64,000 bases of DNA, taken from Pelagicoccus mobilis (GTDB lineage: Bacteria > Verrucomicrobiota > Verrucomicrobiia > Opitutales > Opitutaceae). Below are positions 26,221 to 38,200 of the stretch, piece by piece. The translations under genes and the position numbers were made by a program. The notes beneath the pieces are model-generated. The model did no database searches, was not told where the DNA came from, and saw only the letters and a program-made list of their open reading frames with translations. Each line of letters opens with the position of its first letter. The first letter of the stretch is position 1. The stretch spans positions 116,085 through 180,084 of the forward strand of contig NZ_JAENIL010000007.1 in NCBI RefSeq assembly GCF_016595505.1, written 5' to 3'.

Positions 26221-29200
26221 ATGAGCAGAGCCCTCCTCTCTTCCCTCGCTGCCGCATCCCTAGCCGTCAGCGCAGCCACCGCCGCGACCCTCGAGTATTT
26301 TTGGAACACCGACCCCGGCCTCGGCAACGGCATCCAAATCGACATCGACGATCCTGTCGACGGCCTCGTCCTCGATGAGCTAAACCTCTTCTCCCCCTTC
26401 ACCCCAGGAAACCACGAGCTGTTTATCCGAATCGCCTACCAGGCGGACCAGTGGGGTCCCACGTATTCTGCAGCCAACTACCAGATAAGAAACGACTACG
26501 ATGTCACACAACTAGCATCAACCCACTACCAAATCAAAAATGCGGCCGGAGACATCGTCCACACCAGCGAAGCCTTACCGCTGACTCCCTTCGGCAATAG
26601 CGTCCTCGCCAATGTCGACATCGACACATCGCAGCTCTTTCTCGCCGCAGGAGAGTACGTCCTAGAAGTCATCGCCACGAACCAGTCTGGCATCACGACC
26701 ACTCGCCGTCACCACTTTGTCCTTACACCGTCTCCCAACCAACCTCCAGTTCTCAAGTTTCTTACCGCGCCCGAGCTCGCTGCCATCGACGAAAACGAAA
26801 CCGACTCCGCGGGAACTCTCGTTTCCGACCTAGTTGCTCAACTCGATTCCAAGCAGGCGACCGACCCCAACAGCGACGCCCTCTCTCTCGCCCTGACAAA
26901 CCTCGATTTCACAAACGGAGACTGGCAATACCTCATCCAAGGCGAAACAACCTGGATAAACGTCGATCCACCAAAAAAAGGAACAGCATTCACCCTTCTC
27001 CCCAGCGATCGCATTCGCTTCATCCCTGACGCGGACTTTTCAAAAAACATTCCTCAGGCTTTTCGCTTCCTCCTATGGGATCAGTTCGCAGGCCCGACTC
27101 ACGGAACGCTAGAGATCGCAAGCAACGAGGCTAAAAACACACTGTCGCAATACAGCGGATACGCCTCATTAGAAATCACTCCAGCCCCAGACGCCCCAGT
27201 CGCCACAGAAAAAACCAACTTCCTGGCCCCAAGTAACGGCGCCACCGTGCGACTCGACCTTACCAAGATCTTCAAATCCCCAACAGGCTCCCCCCTCACC
27301 TACAAACTCGACAAAGTCGAAAAGCCCGAGCTCTTCGATAAATACAGCATCGATCAAAAGGCAGCCGAGCTCGTCCTCTTCCCCAAATCCGGAAAATCCG
27401 GAAGTTCAGGCTTCGACCTTTCCGCTACCGACAAAGACAACAACAAAGCCTCTGCCAATCTCTCCATAGAAGTCGTATCCAAAAACCTGGCTCCAACGTT
27501 CAAGAGCATCCCATCAATATCTCTCGACAAATCCACACTTAGCAGATCCATCAAACTCGCGGAGTTCGTCTCCAACCCCGAGAGTCCAGACGAGGCCGTC
27601 ACTTACAGTATCAGCCGCCCCACAACCTCCCTCCTCAGCAAAGTCACCCTCGATCCAGCAACAGGCGAGCTGAGCATCGAAGCGGCCGACGCAAAACTCG
27701 GCACCACAACCCTATCCCTTTCAGTCACCGATGAAGCGGGAAACCGGGTGTCTCAGCAGCTTCGCGTCACCGTTTCCACAAATCCAGCTCCCATCTTGAC
27801 CGATCCCTCTTTCCACAAGTCGCTGGAACTCGAGCTCAAGCAAGCCACCCCCCAAATAGGGAAAGCCAGTCCAGTAGAGTTTTCGTTCCGAGGAGACTTG
27901 GGAGCGACCTACCAACTCCAAAAATCCACCAACCTACGCGACTGGAAAGGTCAAGAGAGTATCACAATTTCAGATACTGCGATCAAAGGAGCCCTCGCAG
28001 GTCAACTAGAACCCGGCGACGCCTCCGCCTTTTGGCGTATCATCAAAACCGCCGAAGGCGTTCCCCTCGCCATATCCGAGATCATCGCCACCTACGAGTC
28101 GGGAAGCGACGTCGACGGCATCCTTCTCCAAATAGAAAACACCTCACGCGAGCAGCTCGCAAACGTCGTCTTCTACGACGGTACGATCCTTCTCGGAAAC
28201 GCCACCGATTTAGGCGACGGCCGTTGGGCCTTCACCGTGCAAACGGATCCAAGCAATCCTCGCACCACCGAACTCTTCGCGATCGCCCATAGCACAGAAG
28301 ATCATCAAACCGTATCCAGTACAACCCGACTCCTCCTCGCCGATCCCGCGCAATTCGTCGCCCTCAACGAAAACGGCGATCCAGACTACGGAGCCCTCAT
28401 CTCTCTAAACGAAGACGGCTCGCTCCCCGCCTTCCGTTACTTCCCTCAAGGCTCTTCACCAACAGATCCACTACTCTGGCTCAACTTCCCCTCCGGCACC
28501 CGGCTCGAGCAAATCGCCGGCCGCAAGCAACTCAGCTTCGAATCAGGACAACTCATCCTCGGCTCCGCACCTGACGAGCCCTTCGCCATCCCCACCGGTA
28601 TTCTCCCCACAGACGACTTTCAGTTCGACCACCTTGCCCCCCTCCTTGGCAACATAGTCTCCGATGGTCTCCCCCTTCTCCTCTGGCAAACCCAATCACT
28701 CCTCTGGACCGGCGGCCCCTTACCCTCTTCATCCGCTTCTACTTCTTCATCGACTCCCCCTCAGTTCACCCTTCTCACCACGACCCCAGTCCCTGCTCTG
28801 CAAGCCCCTGCAGCTCCACCTCCCCCACCTCCCTCGGGTCGTGCAACACTATTACAGCAAACTTGGCATGGCGAATTCACGCTCCCCGGAGCCAAGGCCA
28901 AACTCACTGCCACCCCAAACAACCCCCTCTGGCTCTCCCTCTACCCCAACGGATCCTTCCTCCTCAAGGGTGCCGTCCAAGTCGAGCTTGAGAGTGGAGC
29001 TAAATTCAAAGGTTCCCTCCACTTCGCCCATCCTCGCTACACCATCAAGATCGGAGCAGAGTCAGTCGAAATCCCCGCCCTCGGCAGCCTCGTCGATATT
29101 CTCCCTGACAACCCCGATTCCTGTCTCCCAAATACCGATACACCCAACGCAGAGGAACTCGGCCAACTCCAGGCCTGCTTCGACAGCTATCGCCTCGCCT

Positions 29201-32200
29201 ACAGAGGTTTCGCCACCGCCGCAGATAAAAACGTATTTGAAGAGGATCCCGCCGATGGATTCTTCGCCATCAACGCGAATCTCACTACAAGCGCGATCGA
29301 CGCATGGGCTCACGGCCTCGCCGCTCTCCTTGAGAACAATATCAATTCCCCTCTCGAAGCCGTCACTGGCCAACGCCTATCAGAACTCTTCGGCACCGAA
29401 ACGAAATCCGCCATAGCCACCGGAGACCCACTCTACATCGCCGAAATGCTCGAAGCGCTAACGCGTATCCAAAAATCGATAGCAGAAGCTCCGGACCTAA
29501 TAAGTTCAAACGACGCCGAAAAACTAGAACAACAAGTCGAAAGCCTCCGCACCACATTTCTCAAGCAAATCGTAAACCCATCCCTCTCGCTCTCCTACGA
29601 GCAGTTCTCTCGCATCGTTCATGCGTTCGTCGAGATCGAACGCCTCCGGTCCGCTACCGGCTTCAACGGCTACGAATCATGCATGGCCGAACTCTCCATC
29701 CTCGTCCAAACCTACTCGGACCGCTACGAGCTCGAGCTTGGTCTCAAAGTCGCCGCCCCCGATCCCAACGACGCCAGTCAAACAGTCATCCGCCCCTGGC
29801 AAGGAGGCGACCCGACTCCCGCCTACAAGCTCATGAACCGTTTCGAACTATTGTTCATGGTCAATCGCGGTATGGATATCGAAGCTAGCAAATCAGCCCT
29901 CGGGGCTGCTAGCGACTCTTGCTTAGCCGAGGCGGCAGGCATGCTCGACCTAGTAGCAGACAAAGTAGAAGAAGACCTTGCTGTTGCTGAAGCGACTCGT
30001 AGTCGTCACGCCATCATCCTCGCGCTCCGAGACATGCTCGATATTGAAGCGGCCCGAGCTCAGGCTGGGCTGGCTGCCGGCACAACCCTCGCCGAAATCG
30101 TCGAAGCCTTCGACGACTATCCGGAACCTCCCGCAGGTCAGAACTTCAGAGAGTTCTTAAAAGAAGCGCGCTTCATAGTCCACGTACTTGACCAACTCAA
30201 AACAGAGGAACTCGCGGTAGAGTATGGAGAAAAACACTACAACCGTTTCGCAAACACACTCGACACCCTTTTCGAAACCTTCCCGCACTACCCTGCCGAA
30301 TCAAGAGACTACCATGCGATTGAAACGGCCGCGATTCTTGAACTCTGCCTCCTTCGCGATCGACTCTACCGCTCCGGAAACTACGGAAGCGAAAATCCCA
30401 ACGATCAATGGACGGCCGGCACAAACACACGCCTATCTCGGATCATCGCACATCTCGCAGAAATCTCGGGAGCAGTGGAAGGCTCCGAGCGAAAACCAGT
30501 TTGGCAAGCAATGGACGTAGCGGCAAATTACATTTTCGAGGAAGCCGAACTCATCTCAGAAGAGTACAAAAAGGAGCTAGACGAAACCAGCCGAACCGAT
30601 CTGAACGCCCGCCGCTTTCAACTCTTATCCCACTCCGCGTCATTACTTTCACACTACAGGTTTGCAACAGTCGCTAGCTGGAACGAAGAAGCAGCAAGCC
30701 TCGGAACGCATGAGTCCCTTACCGACATGCTCCTCCCAGGCGATATCCAGCTCCAAAAACTAGCCGGTGCCGCTACCTTCGACGTTCGCACCGGTTTCTT
30801 CTCCGGAGCGTTCTCCGGCGAAGTCCAGCTCCCGAAATTCAACACCACCCTCATCGTCCCCAACGGCTCCTTCGACACCCTCGGTAATCTCGCCTTCTCC
30901 GTCTATGGAGAAACAAGCTTCCCAGGCTCACTTGAAGGCGAGTTCGAAGACTCCGTTCGTTTCTCCGTCCAAGAGAGCCGCCCCATGAGCTTCGAATTAA
31001 ACAGCAACGGCGAATTCGCAATCGGTGGCAGCGCTCGACTCGACCTCCCCAACGGAATGTTCTTCGAAGCTTACCTCGATATCGACGATCCCGAGTACCT
31101 GTTCGGAGCGGAAGCGGGCGGAGTGAAGTTCGCGCTTACCAACGCGGTACGTTTTTCACTGCCCGCCTTCGATCCAATCAAATTCGATACCGCGACAGAA
31201 AACAGCCAAGCGCTCTACCAATATTTCTCCGCGCTGAACAAGAGCTTTACTCCCTTCGTAAAACGCGCCGCTGAACTTCCGGAACCAAACTTCACCGATA
31301 TCGGAAAACCTCCCTACTTCGCCACTCCCGAGATCAATATCAAATTCGACACTCTCAACGCCTGGGCAGGTCTTTTCACCGAAGAACTCGGGGATGCAGT
31401 CAACTTGGGTCTCAACGACGCCGCAACCGCCACTCAAGCCCACCTGATTCCTTTTCTCATAAACATTCTCATTGAGCTCCGGGCAGCTAAGTCTTCGGTA
31501 GACGGAACCGTCGCGCAGATTCAATACTTTCAGAGGCTTAACGAACTGGCGAATCCAGTCAAAAAGGCCCTCGACAACAGTGCCCTGGCATCTGCCACCG
31601 GACTGGAGGGATCGGAAACTCTCTCCGAGATCAGCGACGAACTTGACGAAAGCCGTAAATTGGCTGCGGAACAAATTGAGAATCTCGACGTATCCAGCAA
31701 CTCCTTACCAATCGTATTAGCTCTGGGAGAATCCGCTCTCGACCTTGAAGCCAACTATCAAGGGCTCGGTGGGGACGATGATTCCACTCTCGCAGATCTC
31801 GGAGCTTCGCTTGACGAAAAGTTCGAAGACGTCGAAACTCAACTACTCGAACGCTATGGCATCAGTCCAAGCACTCTGAAGATCGTTGATCGTAACAAGT
31901 ACAGTAAGCTCAGCCGCGGAGAGTTTAAATATCTGGTCGAGACCTTGCTACGGATGCGAGCAACAGCAAGCAGCCTCGGAGTGGATAACCTCGATATGTC
32001 GATACTCGAATCCCTATATTGGATACGCTACGAGGAGCTCGTTCGAGAAGACGACGAAACCACTCCCGCCAACCAACGTCGTAACGAGACGCCCGAACAA
32101 AGACTCAAACGCAAGCTCGAGGCGATGTATGTCTTCGAAAAGCTCGACTCAATTGCTGAACCATCCGCAGAGGACTACGCTCCGATCAGCAGTATAGTCG

Positions 32201-35200
32201 AAGACTACCAGGACGACCTAAGGCTTCAGCGCCCGGAGCTTACAGACGCTCAAATCCAACTCGAATCAGGTAAGGCTCTGGCACGCGTTTCCCAGGCTGT
32301 CCGCGATCAAGAGGAAGCCGCGAAGGCGGAGCACCGCCACCTCAGAGTTGCGGAGGCGTCCAGCATCCGAGCCGCTAAGTCAGCCGTGGAGAAACGCGAG
32401 GAGCGCAACCCGCTCTACAAGCTCTTCAACGTTCTTGTCACCTTTGCCCAGAATTCGGGCAACACCGCCGCGAACCAAGCCGCTTTCACCTCCCTAGACG
32501 CTTACCTCAAACGCCAGATCGAGATCATTTCCGAGTCCGAGCTCGAAACTCAAGACATCGCCAATGTCGCCAATTCAACAGCCGACGCTCTGGATATGTT
32601 GATCTTCGCCATCGAGTTTGTCGGCGTCCCCCTCGAGGGATTCACCCCCTCCTTCGATGCCGATGTGGTAAAGCCGAAACTAGACGCGATCCAAGGCAAA
32701 TTCAACCTATGGGTCGAAGGCAGCCAAGCCTTCTGGCTCGCCCAGCAGCACCTCGATACCGTCACCGCCGCATACAATAACTACAAGGACGAGCTGAAGC
32801 CCATCGCCGCAGACGCCCTGCTCTCCAGCGCCGTCGACGGTCTCTATCTGATTTATGATGTGCTCAACCTGATCGGCGCCCAGTTCGATGCCTTCGAACT
32901 GAAAGACTACGTCGTCTCCCTTCCCGGCGACATCACGCTCGAACGCATCTTCGGCGAACTCGCCTTTAATCGCGAAACCGAAATCTGGCAGGTTAAACTG
33001 GGCGGCCGAGTTTCCTTCCCTGAGATAAAGGATAAGAACGGCAACCCCGCTTATTTCGAAGTCGTCGACTCCACCTTCCACCGCACCGAGGGCTTCTCGC
33101 TACAACTCAAAGCCCTCACCCCTGTCGCCACCCAAATGGGAGGCGAAGACGTCGAACTCATCATCGACGGCGGTTTCAACCTCTCCGGCTCCTGGAGCGG
33201 TCGCATAAACTCCACCAAGTTCGATGCCGAAATCCAACGCGATACCAACGGCACCATCGAAACCTACGCCGCTGAAATCCTCTACGCCTACGATCCCGAC
33301 CTCCAAGAACACAAGTTCGGCATCGGACTCGAGTTCACCGACGACATTATGTTCGGCAACGACGTCGTCGTCTTCACTGGCGAGATCAGTGCCGATGTCA
33401 CGGCCCAAGAGAACGAGAACGGATCAAACTTCACCTCAGCCACCTACCACGCAGGAGCGAAAGTTGGTATTCTAAACAAGAATACAGAATTCCCGGAAAA
33501 CTACGATCCCGAGCCCGAAGACTTCAAACTACTCTTCACCGGTGGAGTCGTTCTCGGTACCAAAGCCAACGGCGATGTGCTCATCGCCCTTCGCGAGGGA
33601 AACCTCGAACTCCCCGAAGGCTTCCAATCCCAAGCCTGCGGTGAAGACATCGAAGGAGCCGTCGATCCGGACGCGCCTCGAGCATCGATCAGCATCGCAA
33701 ACCTCGAGTTCAATTGGCTAAACGCTGACCAAGCAGTACAACTGGCCGGCTCTCTCGCCCTATCAGACATCCGTTTCGGCATCGAAGAGTACGAAGCAGT
33801 CTGGGTTGACGTGTGCAGCATGTCTCTGGATTTCGCATACGACTCTGGAGAGAAACGCTCCAGCGCTTCCTTCTCCGACGTCAACGCCGTCATCAACATC
33901 CCACTCCCCGATGAAAAATACGCGCGGGCCGAACTCGACAACGGAAACTGGACACTCGGTGGATACCCCGCTTTTGAACTCTCCCTAGTCGAAGATCTCG
34001 AACTCTTCGGCAACGCGCCTTTCAGTCTAACGCTGCTCGGCCAAAACGACGAAGGGGAACCCAAAACATCACTCACCTTCGAAGACCGCATCCTCACCCT
34101 GACCGGTTTCGCAAAAGGCAGAGTCGAGGGCATGTTCCAGAACGCGGCAGGCGACCCCGTCGATCTCGTCGGTGGCAATGCAGCCATACTGCAAATCCAA
34201 CTGCCCGAGAACGGTTCAAGCCCAAGTTTCGACGACTTCGCCTTCGAGCTCGATGCCATTGAAATATCCGCAAATTCCGAAAGCGAACTCTACCTCGGCG
34301 AAGCGGGCGAAGGGCTCTTCGTCATCAATCCCCGCTTCCGCCTCGAAAACCCGCTCGGCATCTTCGCCGCCGAATTCGGCCTCGACTTCGACTTTGGCGT
34401 AGGCGTCGCCCTATCCGAAGATGGCGAAAACACCGGCGAAACCGTCGCCCTCTCCACCAGCGGTTCCCGTATCGTCTTCTCGCAAGAAGAAGGCTCCCCT
34501 TTCTTTTTCCCGGGCAAGACTTGCTACACCTACGGCACAGCGGATGGAGATGAAGCAGAGGGCGAGAAACTCCTCGGCGAAGGCGAAGACGATCTACCAC
34601 TCACTGTCAGTGAACTCTGCCTCGACTTCCGTTCCCCGTCATCGGATTCCGGATACTTCTCCCTTTTCCCACCCGACGGACAATCCTACGCGGTTTTCGA
34701 CGCCAACAACATCGGCATAATCCTCTCCGCCGACCTCGATATCGCCGACATCATCACCGGTTCGGTCGACGACCTCGAGCTCCGCATGGTCGACGGCAAG
34801 CCCTCCGCCAACGTCAACGGACTCGGTTTCGGCGTAAACCTAACTGACACTATTGGCTTCCCCGCCACCGGCACAGTCTACATCGGCGGCCTTCAACATT
34901 TCCCGCAGATCTTCCTCTCCGGAAAGATTACCATCAACATCAAAGGCAACGCCGTCGACGGTATCGGCGTATTCGATTCCTCAGGACTCCGTGGCGTCTG
35001 CTTCGGTCTCGCCGGTTCCGAAGTCAACATCCCCCTCCCCTACGGTTTCACTCTCAACGGCGGTCAAGGCGGTATCGCCTTCGGCAACAACATCAGCGAT
35101 CCCTGCTCCTTCAAACGTCATTTCCCCATCAATCCTAACACGGGAGCTCCGCTTTCCGGCAGCACCGCCCCCGATCTTCCGCTTCCAGACCTCACAGAGT

Positions 35201-38200
35201 GTTCCCTCATCACCTGGGAACAACTCGTCCAGCTTCGGGACGATCTGCAAGACACCTCGGAAGTCACCGCTGCCGCCGAACTTGCCGTCAAACGCTACCG
35301 ACTCGAACGCATCCTCGTCCTCGAGTTCAACATGAGCAGCACAGATGCCGCAGCCGCCCTCGAAGGGCTCGACTCCAGCGAAATAGACACACTCCTCGCG
35401 GACCTCCGTGCCGACGTCGCCGAAGCCGAGTCCGAAGAAGGATCTGTCGAAAATTTCACCCTCTGCCCCGATCCAAGCAATTGCCCGCCACCGGCTCTTG
35501 GCATCGCCGCACAACCACACCCCGAAGCGTTCGTATCCGGTTCCGAATACGAAGGCCGAGCCATCTTCAAATTCACCTCCATCGATGAGGCCACCCTCAA
35601 CGCCTTTGGCATCACTCCCGAATCAGTCGCCTCCATCGTCGGAACAGGAACGGTCGATCAAATCGCAGCCAACATCGCCCACAAAATAGTCTCCGGAGTC
35701 GGCGGCATCATTCCACGCCTCCCTGATGACTTTCCCGACCAAATCGTAGCCGACGCCATCAACGACGGCATCGAGCAAACCCTGCGCGATATCGAGCTCG
35801 GTTTCGCAAACACCGTCCTCTGCGCCATCAACGCACTGGACGCTCCCGAAAACGCGGGCGAAGTCTATGTCGCAATCGCCGAAGCCGCCTACGCAGGCAT
35901 CCCCTACCAAGACATGGTGATCAAAGTCTCCGGAGAATTCTCCTATATCGGAGTCTCCTCCTTCGCCTCTGTTACAGGCGGCATGATAACATCCACCAGC
36001 GGAACCGAAGGCCTCGTCGGAGATATCAAACTCTTCGGCGTTCCCGTTGGCGGAGCAGAGCTCTACCTCAACAAGTTCGACGCCTATGGCAACATCGCCG
36101 CACCAAATCTCTGCGGAAAAATCAACGCCAAGATCGGACCTCTCGAACTCGGATCCGCGGCCTTGCTCTTCGATTGCCCTGGCTGTGTCGAGAAATCCTT
36201 CCGTGCCGTCGAAAACGCAGTGGACAGTCTCTCCTCGCAATACGTCTACGATATCATGCGAAAGCTCGAACGAGACTACCCAGACTTGTCACCGAACCTC
36301 AACTACAGCCCACTCGAACACTTCAACCAACTCGATTCAGACGACAAACGCCAAGCCTTTCTAGGCAACCTGATTTCCTTCCCTCCCACAGACGCCTTCG
36401 GAAACTACTCGGAAGCCTACATCGTATTCTTATCCGAAACAGCCAACGCCATCATACCACGCCTCTCTACCTGCGGTGCCGTTCAACCCAAGCTTTTTGG
36501 GTTCCCACTCACCGGCGGCAACGACGCCTTCTCATTCAAAGCCTACGCCGGTCCCAAGAGCCCAGATCCCAATGCAGTTTTAGAAGGCGTCACCTTGATC
36601 GAGAGCTTCTCCTTCTCCCCATCCCAAATTCTCCTCCGCACTTTGACTGGGGACGCAGGCGGAGCCGGCGGCCTGCTCTTCCCTGCGTTTGACCAAGCAA
36701 CCGCAAATCTACGTTTCGAACTCCCAGATCCCGGCACCATCGTTCGCGATCAACTCACCAAGGACCCCGTGAACTTCGCCAACGAACGTATGAGCGACCT
36801 CATCTCAAACGCTGTCACCACATTTGAATACGAGCTCGCACCATTCGGCCTACAAATGGGACGTGCCGGAGGACGCATCCTCATGCCTTCGTTCGACCGC
36901 CATCCTCGTAGCGGTAAGTCCATCTTCACCCAATCGACACGCTTAGGCCCAGTTCCGAGCTACGACGATCAATTGGAGACACGTGGACTTCCTTCACGCC
37001 TCGAGCTTCTCCTCGCTTCCCTCGGCGGCAACGCTGGATCTGACGCGCCCAACCATTTGGCAGACCCATTCTGGTCTGGCCACGGCTCCGAAGCCTTCGA
37101 TCTGCTCTTTGCGGGAAGCCAATACGAAGGATCCTTCCATGAGAGAACAAACCTCACCGACGACTTCTTCCCTCACGGAGGGCTTCTCGGAGCTGGGTCA
37201 CTTTCCTTCCCCCGCATCCTCACGCGAGGGCTTCCTCCAGAAGCAGCGGAGATTCTGGTTCCCGGCGAGGGCTACTCTTATTACCTCCAAAAAGCAGAGG
37301 GACTCTTCAGCTACTTGTTCGAAGTCGACGAGGTCGGCGAACTCGCCTTCTACGTCCCCGCCCCAAATCCTCCCGTATCCGACTTTCCTGACAATTCTCA
37401 AGAATTCATCGATTTGCTACTCAACTTTGATCCGGATCTCAATTTCGATGAGTTCTACCCTGGCGACAAAGCGTTTATGAGCGGATGGGCCGATGCCACG
37501 ATATTAAACATCCCAACCACACGCTCCACTATCGATCTCGACGGAGACGCCGGAACACTGAACATTCTTTCCGAACTTCCGAGCGGCTCTTGGCTTTCCT
37601 ACCTGATCGGCCAAGCATCAATCGAATTTGAAATAGCGCCAGGCGAGGAGATCGATGGCTTCGACCAATTCTGGGGCACGTACAAAAACGTATTCAATAA
37701 TCCAGACGAAGCGTCAGAGAGCATCAAGCAGCTTGCTGAGGATGTCCTCGATGGGAGCGCCAACAACGCAGAAAACGTAGTTAACTACTTGCGAATGCTA
37801 CCAAAGATCTCTGCCAACCTTGCCGGCCGTGACTTGATCATCCCAAATCCAATCAGCTTCACGAACAGGATAGCCACTGTAAGAGAGGCGAGCTTTGAAG
37901 CCTACTCGCCCTACTACCACCGTGGATCCAAGAAAAACACCACCCCGATCGGCCTGGCTCGCTACCTTGGCGGCATCGCCTTCAAGGGTGACCTAGAGGT
38001 CGGTTCCGGCTTGCTCTCAGTCCCGGACATCGAATTCGCCGTCACCCCGAACGCCACAGATCCACTCGCATTCCCGACGATCGCAAGCAGCTTTGAACTC
38101 AGCTCTTTCGACACCTCGAACCTAGTTGAGGCAAACACTCCCAATGTAACTTTCAAAGGAGACTTCTATCTCGCTTCGGATGAAGGACGGATCTCGATCG

